A DNA stretch of 45,893 bases from an uncultured Oscillospiraceae bacterium (GTDB taxonomy: Bacteria > Bacillota > Clostridia > Oscillospirales > Oscillospiraceae): the NCBI GenBank assembly GCA_934615645.1, contig CAKTTR010000006.1, positions 1-45,893 of the forward strand, given 5' to 3'. Positions within the stretch are counted from its first letter, which is position 1, and the number at the start of each line of letters is the position of its first letter. A program made the translations under genes and the position numbers. Positions 23,531 through 31,336 of this stretch are shown here, in pieces. The notes beneath the pieces are model-generated. The model had not been told where the DNA came from. It searched no databases and worked only from the letters and a program-made list of their open reading frames with translations.

Positions 23531-24598
23531 TTACACCTCCAAAGGCAAGGTGAATTGGAATCGTGCGCCGCCCTCCGGGCGGTTTTCCGCGGTCAGGCAG
23601 CCGCCATGGGCGCGGACGATGGCGAGGCAAACGGAGAGCCCGATGCCCATGTTGCGCCGCCCACCATCCTGGCTGCGGTCGTCATGGGTGAAGTAGCCGT
23701 CAAACAGCTTGGGCATGGCCTCCCGGGAGATCCCGGCGCCGTTGTCGGTCACCTGGAACAGGGCGGCGTCGCCGGAGTTGGTGACGTCGATTTGAATTTC
23801 CGTGGTATGCTTCCCGTGCAGGGCGGCGTTTTCCAGCAGATTTAAAAGCACCTGCTGGATCAGGATCGCGTCCATCGGGACCATCAGCAAGGTCTGCGGG
23901 ACATGGACCGTCGTCTCGATGCCGGGAAAGCGCTTTTTGAATTTCTGCACAGCGGAGCTGACAATCTCTTCCGCTGCTTCCATGTCCTTGTGCAGGCTGG
24001 TGGGTTCATCGCCGATGCGGGTGACGAGCAGCAGATTCTCGACGACGCCCAGAAGCCACTGGGCTTCGTCGCGGACGTCCTGCATGAGTTCATTTTTTGT
24101 CTCCGGCGGCAGGGCTTGGTCGTTATCCAGCACGGCGTTCGTCGCGCCGATGATCGACGTCAGCGGAGTGCGCAGATCGTGGGAGACGGCCCGCAGCAGG
24201 TTGCCGCGCATTTTTTCCTTCTCCGCTTCGGCCCGGACCTTTTCCTGCTGCTTGAGCTGCGTTGTCATCGCGCCGACGATGATGGCGACGGTGATCATGA
24301 CGAGGAAGGTCAGGGGATAGCCGGAGATCGTGAAATTCAGGGAGAAATAGGGGTAGGTGAACATGTAATTGACGCCGACGACGCCGATCACAGAGGAGAC
24401 CAGCCCGTAGAGGTACCCGTTGGTATACCGGGAGACAAAGATAACGGCGGTCTCGAAAATCAGGGCGGCATAGACGTCGCCTTCGCTGAGGATCCGCAGC
24501 AGGCTGCAGAGCAGCATAGCCAGGGAGAGGATCCCAATGCAGATGAGCGTGTCCCGCCGGGAGGTAGGAAAGAGCTTGCGTGCCGTTTTCCAACGCAT
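23531..24598 (-). CDS. KdpD-like sensor histidine kinase lacking the N-terminal KdpD/Usp domains
   Basis: A 355-residue membrane kinase. The start is the ATG at 24596-24598 behind AAGGGGG. Residues 15-115 contain four hydrophobic segments matching the DUF4118 transmembrane module of KdpD. A short linker leads to the HisKA helix with His140 (AVSHDLRTPL). ATP-binding N, G1 and G2 boxes follow: LLENAALHG, VTDNGAGI and GIGLSVCLAIV. The large cytoplasmic KdpD and universal-stress domains (about 400 residues in E. coli) are missing, so this is the short clostridial form. It probably has its own extended -10 promoter, and lies 114 bp after a micro-gene on the same strand. Confidence 0.9.
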   Translation of the reverse strand: MRWKTARKLFPTSRRDTLICIGILSLAMLLCSLLRILSEGDVYAALIFETAVIFVSRYTNGYLYGLVSSVIGVVGVNYMFTYPYFSLNFTISGYPLTFLVMITVAIIVGAMTTQLKQQEKVRAEAEKEKMRGNLLRAVSHDLRTPLTSIIGATNAVLDNDQALPPETKNELMQDVRDEAQWLLGVVENLLLVTRIGDEPTSLHKDMEAAEEIVSSAVQKFKKRFPGIETTVHVPQTLLMVPMDAILIQQVLLNLLENAALHGKHTTEIQIDVTNSGDAALFQVTDNGAGISREAMPKLFDGYFTHDDRSQDGGRRNMGIGLSVCLAIVRAHGGCLTAENRPEGGARFQFTLPLEV

Positions 24599-24672
24599 GG
24601 AAAACAACCCCCTTGCAGTTTTGTTATTCCGGCGCAGTGCCGCGCATCGCACCATCCTGCAATGCTACATCT

Positions 24673-24681
24673 ATCATACCA
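24673..24681 (-). promoter_or_regulatory. Extended -10 promoter of the sensor kinase gene
   Basis: On the minus strand TGG-TATGAT lies about 75 bp before the kinase start. There is no convincing -35. Confidence 0.4.
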
Positions 24682-24712
24682 CAGTCAGGCGTAAAAATGT
24701 TGTTAAGAAATG

Positions 24713-24796
24713 TTATTCCGGCTGAAAACCGGCCCAAATCGACACAGCGCCCATGGCGACAGTGATGACGCAGCAAAGCACGGTCAGGATCGTCAT
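24713..24796 (-). CDS. 27-residue small membrane peptide (unannotated-size gene)
   Basis: An open reading frame of 28 codons with a consensus AGGAGG ribosome site 8 nt before an ATG. It reads MTILTVLCCVITVAMGAV, continues as a Ser-Ile-Trp-Ala-Gly-Phe stretch and ends Gln-Pro-Glu. Nearly all of it forms one hydrophobic helix with two adjacent cysteines. A good promoter (24840-24869) lies directly upstream, and a KdpD-like kinase gene is 114 bp downstream on the same strand. KdpF, also about 29 residues, is a precedent for a micro-protein in a kdp setting, but I see no clear sequence match. It is too short for usual gene callers. It could be a kinase partner, a toxin-like peptide or a leader peptide. 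Confidence 0.6.
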   Translation of the reverse strand: MTILTVLCCVITVAMGAVSIWAGFQPE

Positions 24797-24814
24797 TCCG
24801 TTTTCCTCCTTCAC

Positions 24815-24835
24815 GCCGGGCAGCCCGGCTTTTTT
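24815..24835 (+). terminator. Small hairpin with plus-strand T-run in the micro-gene leader
   Basis: GCCGGG (24815-24820) and CCCGGC (24824-24829) are followed by six Ts on the plus strand. No plus-strand gene ends here. On the minus strand the same stem lies in the 5' leader of the 27-residue peptide, just before its ribosome site. Confidence 0.4.
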
Positions 24836-24839
24836 CGCA

Positions 24840-24869
24840 AGTATAGCAAAAAGGCCGGCGGGAAGGCAA
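24840..24869 (-). promoter_or_regulatory. Promoter of the small membrane peptide gene
   Basis: On the minus strand TTGCCT (24864-24869) and TATACT (24840-24845) are separated by 18 bp. Transcription would start about 37 bp before the micro-gene. Confidence 0.6.
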
Positions 24870-24949
24870 GGGAACGCCGGGAACCTTGGCAGCGCATTGA
24901 CGGGCTGCCTGGCGTTCTTAGCACCGCCTTAACGGAATACACGATGGAA

Positions 24950-25002
24950 GAAACCGGCAAGGCCGCTGCACCTTACTCTGGTGCAGCGGCCTTGCCGGTT
25001 TC
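24950..25002 (-). terminator. Long perfect hairpin after the lipoprotein gene
   Basis: A perfect 23-bp inverted repeat (24950-24972 with 24980-25002, 7-nt loop) begins directly before the lipoprotein stop codon. It is the longest perfect stem in the window. The T-run on the minus strand is short (TTCTTCC). It is the only visible terminator for the lipoprotein gene and for the fab operon before it. Confidence 0.7.
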
Positions 25003-25003
25003 T

Positions 25004-25390
25004 TTAAGACAGGGCCCGCTTCATGGCGGGCTTGTTGAGATTGATCCGCTCCTGGAAGAGAACCTGGCCGTCTGCAGTGACGGTCAAGTGGGCGACGCAC
25101 AGGTCGCCGGTCTTGGCACCGTCCAGCGCCGTCCAATCTGCGGCGACATCCTGCGCCGTCAGCGCGGTGGAAGATTGGAAGGTGAAGGTCTGCGCCGCGG
25201 CGATCTGATTGGGAGAGGACGTTGTGACGGTGACAGTCTCGCCCGCCTGGGTGATGGTGATGGTATAATCGCCGTTTTGCAGGGTGCAGACGGTCGTCTC
25301 CCCGTCTTCTGCGCTGCCGCAGGCGGCAAGGCCGCAGCAGAGGGCTGCCAGCAGGAGGGAAAAAATCAGGTGGGTCAATCGTTTTTGCAT
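25004..25390 (-). CDS. Small lipoprotein of unknown function
   Basis: A 128-residue predicted lipoprotein. The ATG at 25388-25390 lies 10 nt after AAAGGAG; a GTG three codons earlier is too close to that site. The signal peptide ends in GLAAC (Cys at about residue 24). The mature part is Thr-rich and predicted beta-strand (GDYTITITQAG, VTVTTSS), without a domain I recognise. Its promoter's -35 overlaps the stop codon of the last fab gene, and no terminator separates them. It may therefore be transcribed both alone and as the tail of the fatty-acid operon. Confidence 0.7.
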   Translation of the reverse strand: MQKRLTHLIFSLLLAALCCGLAACGSAEDGETTVCTLQNGDYTITITQAGETVTVTTSSPNQIAAAQTFTFQSSTALTAQDVAADWTALDGAKTGDLCVAHLTVTADGQVLFQERINLNKPAMKRALS

Positions 25391-25430
25391 CGTCGTCACG
25401 CTCCTTTGGAAAAATCACGTTTCTGCCTCC

Positions 25431-25459
25431 AGTATAGCAGAGCGGACGCGATTTGTCAC
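25431..25459 (-). promoter_or_regulatory. Promoter of the lipoprotein gene
   Basis: On the minus strand GTGACA (25454-25459) and TGC-TATACT (25431-25439) have a 17-bp spacer. The -35 overlaps the stop codon of the second KAS gene. Confidence 0.6.
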
Positions 25460-26661
25460 GCGTAGCGGCCGACGATAATGCTGGAATTTTGCCCGCCAAA
25501 GCCCAGGGCGTTGGACATGGCGGCGTTGATCTCCCGCCGCAGCGGCGTGGGGCCGACGATGGCCAGTGGCTCGCTTGCCTCGTCCTGCGCGGTGAAGTGC
25601 AGCGTTGGCGGCAAGAGCCCTGACCGGATGGCCTGGATGCAGGCGATGCACTCGGTGATGCCGCCTGCACCCATCATATGCCCCGTGGCGCCCTTCGTGG
25701 AGCTGACGGGGACGGCATAGCTGCCGAAGACCTGGGCGATGGCCTTTGTCTCAGCCAGGTCGCCTTTGATCGTGGCAGTGCCGTGGGCGTTGACATAGCC
25801 GATGTCCGCCGGTGCAAGACCGGCCTGCTGCAGCGCCAGGCGCATACAGGCTGCCGCACCCGCTCCTTCCGGATGGGGGGAGACGACGTGGAACGCGTCG
25901 GTATTATTGCCCCAGCCCAGCAGGCGGGCAAAGATCTCTGCGCCGCGGGCCTCGGCGTGGTCCCTGGTCTCAAGGATCAGCGCGCCGCCGCCCTCCCCAG
26001 TGACAAAGCCGTCGCGGCTTGCGTCAAAGGGGGCGCTGTGGCCGGAGCGGGAGAGGGCGCCAGCCCGGCCCAGGCTCTGGAAGAACAGCGGGTTGACCGT
26101 CGATTCGCCGCCCATGCAGACGATGGCGTCCGCCGCGCCGGACTGCAGCAGCAGTGCCGCCGTCGTGATGGCGTCGCCGCCGGAGGAGCAGGCTGTGCTG
26201 ACGGTCAGGCTCGGGCCGGTGATCTTGTGGTCGATGGCAAATTGCGCTGCGGCGATATTGCCCATGATCTTTGTCATAAAGCGGGGGCCGACGGATTTGT
26301 GCGCCAGGCTGGCGGCCTCCTGGGTCTGGCCGATGCAGGTCAGGCCCGCCAGAGCGGTGCCCATGACGATGCCACAGCGGTCGTCCGGGACCAGGCCGCT
26401 CATCGCCAGCGCTTCGTTGGCGGCGACGTAGGCGAACTGCATAAAGCGGTCCAGGTCTGTCGCCAGGCGGCCCGGCAGCAGGGCGGCGGCGTCAAAATCC
26501 GCAACCTGCGCCGCTGCGTGGACCTGCAGGGCTGAGGTATCAAACGAGGTGACCGGCCCGATCCCACAGCGGCCTGCCAGCAGGCCATTCCAAAATTCCG
26601 CCACACCGATGCCGACAGGCGTCACAGCGCCCATCCCGGTGATCACGATCTCTCGTTCCAT
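25456..26661 (-). CDS. Second beta-ketoacyl-ACP synthase (KAS II-like)
   Basis: A 401-residue condensing enzyme. The Cys-His-His triad is complete: Cys158 (STACSSGGD), His in NAHGTATIKGD and His in KGATGHMMGAGG. It is a diverged paralogue of the FabF just upstream, with SSGGD in place of ASGNN after the active cysteine and threonine in place of the second glycine in NAHGTGT. The preferred start is the ATG at 26659-26661; a GTG two codons earlier is possible. It is the last fatty-acid gene of the operon, 15 bp after fabF. No FabH is encoded here, so this copy could start chains or act on a special set of chain lengths. That role is an inference. Confidence 0.88.
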   Translation of the reverse strand: MEREIVITGMGAVTPVGIGVAEFWNGLLAGRCGIGPVTSFDTSALQVHAAAQVADFDAAALLPGRLATDLDRFMQFAYVAANEALAMSGLVPDDRCGIVMGTALAGLTCIGQTQEAASLAHKSVGPRFMTKIMGNIAAAQFAIDHKITGPSLTVSTACSSGGDAITTAALLLQSGAADAIVCMGGESTVNPLFFQSLGRAGALSRSGHSAPFDASRDGFVTGEGGGALILETRDHAEARGAEIFARLLGWGNNTDAFHVVSPHPEGAGAAACMRLALQQAGLAPADIGYVNAHGTATIKGDLAETKAIAQVFGSYAVPVSSTKGATGHMMGAGGITECIACIQAIRSGLLPPTLHFTAQDEASEPLAIVGPTPLRREINAAMSNALGFGGQNSSIIVGRYA

Positions 26662-26676
26662 TTGCACTGCGCCCCC

Positions 26677-27906
26677 TTAGACCTGCTGGAAGGCCAGGCA
26701 GGCATTGTGACCGCCGAAGCCCAGGGAGGAGGAGAGGACCAGGTCCACATCCGCCCGGCGGGCGGTCAGCGGGATATAGTCTAGGTCACAGGCCGGGTCC
26801 GGCTGCTCCAGGCCGATGGTCGGCGGCAGCATCCCGGTCTGCAGGGCCAGGACGGAGGCGACGGCTTCCGCCGCACCGGCTGCGCCCAGCATATGGCCGG
26901 TCATGGATTTCGTGGAGCTGATGAGCGCCTTGCGGGCAAGTGTTTCGCCCAGGGCTTTTTTAATGGCCAGGGTCTCGGCCTTGTCGTTCAGGGGCGTGCC
27001 GGTGCCGTGGGCGTTGATGTAGATGCGGGGGGAGTCGTTGTGGGCCTCGCGCCAGGCGTCGTAAATGGAGCGGGCGCCGCCTTCGGCGTCCGGGTCCGGG
27101 GCCGTCATATGATAGGCGTCGCAGGTCATGCCGTACCCGGCCAGCTCCGCCAGGATGTTTGCCCCGCGGGCCTTGGCGTGGTCGTAGGATTCCAGGACCA
27201 GCGCCCCGGCGCCTTCGCCCATGACAAAGCCGCTGCGGCGGCTGTCAAAGGGTAGGCTGGCAAGCTTGGGGTCATCCTTCGTCGAGAGGGCCTGCATATT
27301 GGTAAAGCCCGCCAGGGCGATCTCATTGATGGCCGCTTCTGCGCCGCCGGCCAGCATGACGTCGGCATAGCCGTGGCGGATGGCGCGCATGGCCTCGCCG
27401 ATGGCGTTATTGCCCGAGGCGCAGGCGGTCACCAGCGGCATAGCAGGGCCCTTGCAGCCAAAGCGGATGGCGATCAGGCCGGAAGCCATATTGGCGATCA
27501 TCATCGGGATAAAATACGGCGAGACCCGCCGGGGGCCCTTGTCCCGTAGCTTGTTGTGCTCTGTCAAGAAGGTGCCGATGCCGCCGATGCCGGTGCCCAT
27601 ATAGACGCCCATGCGCTCCGGGGCGACCGTGCCCTGCACGCCGCTCTGGGCCATGGCCTGGCAGGCCGCCGCCATGGCGTATTGGCTGTAGAGGTCAGCG
27701 TGGGCAGCCTCCATTTTATCCATATACTGCAGAGGGTCAAAGTCCCGCACCTGGGCGGCGAGCTTGACCTTGAAGGCTGTGGGATCAAAGCGGTCGATGG
27801 GACCGATGCCGCATTTGCCCTGCAGCAGGTTGTTCCAGAAGGTATCGACATCGCAGCCAAGCGGGCTGATGATGCCCATGCCGGTGATGACAACGCGTTG
27901 GGTCAT
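26677..27906 (-). CDS. fabF: Beta-ketoacyl-ACP synthase II
   Basis: A 409-residue elongating condensing enzyme of fatty-acid synthesis that joins malonyl-ACP to the growing acyl-ACP. The active-site Cys162 lies in VTACASGNN, and the histidines in NAHGTGTPLND and STKSMTGHMLGAAG. FGGHNACLAF near the C-terminus is typical of FabF. The start ATG overlaps the thioesterase stop (ATGA). In most Clostridia fabF sits next to fabG; here it has moved to the distal end, after the acc genes and a thioesterase. Confidence 0.95.
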   Translation of the reverse strand: MTQRVVITGMGIISPLGCDVDTFWNNLLQGKCGIGPIDRFDPTAFKVKLAAQVRDFDPLQYMDKMEAAHADLYSQYAMAAACQAMAQSGVQGTVAPERMGVYMGTGIGGIGTFLTEHNKLRDKGPRRVSPYFIPMMIANMASGLIAIRFGCKGPAMPLVTACASGNNAIGEAMRAIRHGYADVMLAGGAEAAINEIALAGFTNMQALSTKDDPKLASLPFDSRRSGFVMGEGAGALVLESYDHAKARGANILAELAGYGMTCDAYHMTAPDPDAEGGARSIYDAWREAHNDSPRIYINAHGTGTPLNDKAETLAIKKALGETLARKALISSTKSMTGHMLGAAGAAEAVASVLALQTGMLPPTIGLEQPDPACDLDYIPLTARRADVDLVLSSSLGFGGHNACLAFQQV

Positions 27907-28352
27907 AGTTTTGTCTCCTTTTCCTGTTCTGCGCGGAAAAACTGCGCCCAGGCGTCAAAAAAGTCGGGCGCAGCCTTTTTCAGACTGACCGGGCGGCGGG
28001 TCGCAAGGTCCAGAAAGCAATGCTCGCTGGTGCCGGTGGCGGCGCAGACACCGTCGGACGCCCGATAAATTTCATAACGGTATGCGGCGCGGACGCCATT
28101 GAACTGGGCCAGCGTCGTGACGATGGACATCCAATCGTCAAAGACCAGCGACTGCCGGTAGCGGCAGCTCACGCCGGTGACGGGCATCAGGATGCCACGG
28201 CTCTCCAGGTCCTTGTAGACCAGCCCGGCCTGGCGCATGTATTCCAGCCGCCCCTCTTCCATATAGCGGATATAGTTGGAGTGGTGGACGATGCCCATTT
28301 TGTCTGTCTCGTAGTAAAGAACACGGCGGCGATGTGGCAGGATCTCACTCAT
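27903..28352 (-). CDS. Hotdog-fold acyl thioesterase (YbgC/FadM-like)
   Basis: A 149-residue 4HBT-family protein. YYETDKMGIVHHSNY holds the family's catalytic Asp (Asp17) and the conserved His-Asn pair. The start is the ATG at 28350-28352, overlapping accA by 4 bp; an upstream extension to 28568 runs through accA in another frame. Such enzymes release fatty acids from acyl-CoA or acyl-ACP. Its position inside the fab operon, coupled by ATGA overlaps to accA and fabF, suggests it works on products of this pathway, for instance in hydrolysing stalled acyl-ACPs or making free fatty acids. The substrate is not proven. Confidence 0.85.
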   Translation of the reverse strand: MSEILPHRRRVLYYETDKMGIVHHSNYIRYMEEGRLEYMRQAGLVYKDLESRGILMPVTGVSCRYRQSLVFDDWMSIVTTLAQFNGVRAAYRYEIYRASDGVCAATGTSEHCFLDLATRRPVSLKKAAPDFFDAWAQFFRAEQEKETKL

Positions 28353-29158
28353 AGCTGTTCCTCCAAGTCCGCAGTGCCGAGGCGGCGGAAGCGCGCATAG
28401 CGCCGCGCCAGCAGGACCTGCGGGTCCAATGCCTGCAGCGCCTGCAGCTTTTGGTGCAGGCCGGTGCGCAGCAGGCGGTAAAAGGCTTCCTTGCCCAGCG
28501 CAGCTTCGGGGATGACCTGCTCGATCACGCCGAAGTGCAGGGCGTCGGCCGCCGTCAGCTTCAGGCACGCGGCAGCGTCGGCAGAGCGGGCGGCGTCCTT
28601 CCAGAGAATGCTGGCGCAGCCCTCCGGCGAGATGACGGAGTAGATGGCGTTTTCCAGCATCCAGACCTCGTCGGCCACGGCCAGCGCCAGCGCGCCGCCG
28701 GAGCCGCCCTCGCCGATGAGAACGGAGAGGACCGGCACCTGCAGACCGATCATTGCCGTCAGATTTTCGGCGATGGCCTGGCCCTGTCCCTGGGTCTCCG
28801 CTTCGATATCGCAGCGGGCGCCGGAGGTATCGACAAAGCAGAGGACCGGGCGGTGGAATTTCTCCGCCTGCTGCATCAGCCGCAGGGCCTTGCGGTAGCC
28901 TGCGGGGCTGGGCGCGCCGAAATTGCGCTCTAAGCGGGCCTTGGCGTTGTGGCCCTTTTCGATGGCGAGGACCGTCACCGGCATCTCGTCCAGATAGGCC
29001 ACGCCGCCGACGATGGCGGCGTCGTCGCCGCTGCGGCGGTCGCCGTGCAGCTCAAAAAAGTCGGTAAAAATGCCGTTGATATAATCCAGCCCCGTGGGGC
29101 GGTGATTGGCGCGGGCCGCCTTGACCCGCTCGTATGCAGGATTTGTCGCCACAGTCAA
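28349..29158 (-). CDS. accA: Acetyl-CoA carboxylase carboxyltransferase subunit alpha
   Basis: A 269-residue subunit that, with AccD, moves CO2 from carboxybiotin to acetyl-CoA. The crotonase-like fold is marked by IGEGGSGGALAL (about residues 153-164), which forms part of the oxyanion hole, and by FGAPSPAGYRKALR. It is shorter than E. coli AccA (319), lacking some N-terminal residues, as in other Firmicutes. The start overlaps the accD stop (ATGA), and the end overlaps the thioesterase start. Confidence 0.95.
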   Translation of the reverse strand: MTVATNPAYERVKAARANHRPTGLDYINGIFTDFFELHGDRRSGDDAAIVGGVAYLDEMPVTVLAIEKGHNAKARLERNFGAPSPAGYRKALRLMQQAEKFHRPVLCFVDTSGARCDIEAETQGQGQAIAENLTAMIGLQVPVLSVLIGEGGSGGALALAVADEVWMLENAIYSVISPEGCASILWKDAARSADAAACLKLTAADALHFGVIEQVIPEAALGKEAFYRLLRTGLHQKLQALQALDPQVLLARRYARFRRLGTADLEEQL

Positions 29159-30018
29159 TCCTCCCTTTCATGCAGCCGCAGCAGCTGCGCCAGCGCCTTT
29201 CTCTGGCCGGACCGGGGGACGATGGCGTCCACAAAGCCGTGGTCCAGCAGAAATTCCGCAGTCTGGAAGCCGGGCGGCAGCTTTTTCCGCGTTGTCTGTT
29301 CAATGACCCGGGGCCCGGCAAAGCCGATGGTCGCGCCGGGCTCGGCCAGATGAATATCGCCCTCCATGGCGAAGCTGGCGGTCACGCCGCCCGTTGTCGG
29401 ATGGGTCAGGACGACGAGGTAAAGCAGCCCCGCGTCGCTGTGCCGCCGGACAGCGGCGCTGGTCTTGGCCATCTGCATCAGGGACAAAATGCCCTCTTGC
29501 ATCCGCGCACCGCCGGAGACAGTATAGCCGACGACCGGCAGGCGGTGCGCCGTGGCATATTCAAAGAGCCGGGTGATCTTCTCCCCGACGACGGTCCCCA
29601 TGGAGCCCATCATAAAATAGGGGTCCATCACAAACAGGCAGCAGCGCTGCGCGCCGATCATTGCCTCACCGCAGATGACGGCTTCCAATTCGCCGGAGGC
29701 GGTGCGGGCTGTCTCCAGCTTTTTGGGGTAGCCGGGAAACTGCAGCAGGTCCCCGGCGCAGAGCCCGGCGTCGTGCTCCTGGAAGCTGTCGGGGTCGACC
29801 AGCAGGCTGATGCGCTGGCGGGCGTTGAGCCGGAAGTGATGGCCGCAGTGGATGCAGCAGTTGAAATTGTCCCACAAAAGGCTCAGGGGAATGGCCCGGT
29901 GGCAATTGGGGCAGGTCTGGGACGGCTCGTTCTCGTCCTGGCTCACCGGCGCGGGACGGCCGCCTTTTTCCAGTTCATTGGCGGGCTTTTGAAAGAAATT
30001 CAAAAATGGAACGGCCAC
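29155..30018 (-). CDS. accD: Acetyl-CoA carboxylase carboxyltransferase subunit beta
   Basis: A 287-residue subunit with an N-terminal zinc ribbon (CPNC near residue 36 and CIHC about 19 residues later) and a crotonase-like body. The start is taken as the GTG at 30018: GAGGTG is 6 nt upstream and formed partly by the end of accC. A GTG at 30027 would use no clear ribosome site. GARMQEG and a Gly-Ala-Thr-Ile-Gly-Phe segment fit the CoA-binding face. It partners with AccA, whose gene overlaps by 4 bp. Confidence 0.94.
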   Translation of the reverse strand: MAVPFLNFFQKPANELEKGGRPAPVSQDENEPSQTCPNCHRAIPLSLLWDNFNCCIHCGHHFRLNARQRISLLVDPDSFQEHDAGLCAGDLLQFPGYPKKLETARTASGELEAVICGEAMIGAQRCCLFVMDPYFMMGSMGTVVGEKITRLFEYATAHRLPVVGYTVSGGARMQEGILSLMQMAKTSAAVRRHSDAGLLYLVVLTHPTTGGVTASFAMEGDIHLAEPGATIGFAGPRVIEQTTRKKLPPGFQTAEFLLDHGFVDAIVPRSGQRKALAQLLRLHERED

Positions 30019-30028
30019 ACAATGCACC

Positions 30029-31333
30029 TCACTTTGCGATAAAATCCAGGTCGTAATCGCCTGTCATAAAGGCGCTGCTGCTGAGCAGCGCGATCTGTTC
30101 TTCAATATTATTGGGCACGCCCTCGATCACCAGCTCGCACAGGGCGGCTTTCATCTTGCGCAGCGCCTCCTCCCGGGTGGCGGCAAAGACGATCAGCTTG
30201 CCAAGCAGGGGGTCATAATACGGCGTGACGGTGTTGCCGGTGACAAGATACGTGTCAAACCGGACAAAGGGGCCGCCAGAGACATGCAGAAACTCCACCG
30301 TACCCGGCGCCCGGGCGTTGATACGGCATTCGATGGCGCAGCCGCCCAGGTCGATGCGCTCCTGGGGGAAGCTCAGGCGCACACCATTAGAGACGCGGAT
30401 CTGCCACTTGACCAGGTCGATACCCGTCAGGGCTTCCGTGACGGTGTGCTCCACCTGCAGGCGGATGTTCATCTCCATAAAATAGAAATGCCCGGCGCCG
30501 TCCAGCAAAAATTCCAGCGTCCCGACACCGACATAGCCCAGCTGCTGCACGGCCTCGCGCGCCTGGCGCAGTAAGGTCTCCCGCTGAGCCGGGGTGATGC
30601 CCGGCGAGGGGGATTCCTCGATGAGCTTTTGGTGGTTGCGCTGCACGGAGCAGTCGCGCTCGCCGAGGCAGACGACGTTGCCGTATTCATCAGCCAGAAT
30701 CTGCACTTCGATATGCCGGGCGGGGTGGATGTACTTTTCCAGGTACACCGCGCCGTCGCCAAAGGCGCTCAGGCTTTCTTTTTGCGCGGATAAAAACGCC
30801 GCTTCCATCTGGCCCGGGCTCTCGACGAGCCGGATGCCCCGGCCGCCGCCGCCCATGCAGGCTTTGAGCATGACGGGATACCCAATTTTTTCCGCCGTAG
30901 CCCGGGCGGACGCGGCGTCGTGCAGCGTCAGCGCGCCGGGGATGACCGGCAGACCGGCCTGCTGCATCAGCGCTTTGACGGCGGCTTTGTCGCTGAGCAT
31001 CTGCATATTTAGGGCCGACGGCCCGATAAACGCGATCTGATATTTCTGGCACAGGGCCGAAAATGCCGCGTTTTCCGACAAAAACCCGTAACCCGGGTGG
31101 ATTGCCTGGGCCCCGGAGGCCAGGGCGGCGCTGAGAATGCGGGCCTGGTCCAAATAGCTTTCGCCGGGCTCTGCCGGGCCGATGCAATAACTCTCATCCG
31201 CCAGGGCGACATGCAGCGCCTCGGCGTCGGCCTCGGAATAAACGGCCACGGTGGAGATGCCCATCTCCTTGCAGGCCCGGATGATCCGCACGGCGATCTC
31301 GCCGCGGTTTGCAATCAGAATTTTGGAATACAC
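30029..31333 (-). CDS. accC: Biotin carboxylase subunit of acetyl-CoA carboxylase
   Basis: A 434-residue ATP-grasp enzyme that carboxylates biotin on AccB. The start has the standard KILIANRGEIAVRII. MGGGGRGIR is the glycine-rich ATP loop, EMNIRLQVEHTVTE carries metal-binding Glu/Asn and the catalytic Arg, and GHAIECRINA is represented by GCAIECRINA. It lies 3 bp after fabZ and its stop adjoins accD. The length is near the family's usual 445 residues. Confidence 0.96.
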   Translation of the reverse strand: MYSKILIANRGEIAVRIIRACKEMGISTVAVYSEADAEALHVALADESYCIGPAEPGESYLDQARILSAALASGAQAIHPGYGFLSENAAFSALCQKYQIAFIGPSALNMQMLSDKAAVKALMQQAGLPVIPGALTLHDAASARATAEKIGYPVMLKACMGGGGRGIRLVESPGQMEAAFLSAQKESLSAFGDGAVYLEKYIHPARHIEVQILADEYGNVVCLGERDCSVQRNHQKLIEESPSPGITPAQRETLLRQAREAVQQLGYVGVGTLEFLLDGAGHFYFMEMNIRLQVEHTVTEALTGIDLVKWQIRVSNGVRLSFPQERIDLGGCAIECRINARAPGTVEFLHVSGGPFVRFDTYLVTGNTVTPYYDPLLGKLIVFAATREEALRKMKAALCELVIEGVPNNIEEQIALLSSSAFMTGDYDLDFIAK

Positions 31334-31336
31334 GGT

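Noticed and set aside
24713..24796. KdpF identity for the 27-residue peptide
   Set aside because: Length and setting are similar, but the residue pattern does not match KdpF, and no kdpABC genes follow. I kept it as an unnamed small membrane peptide.
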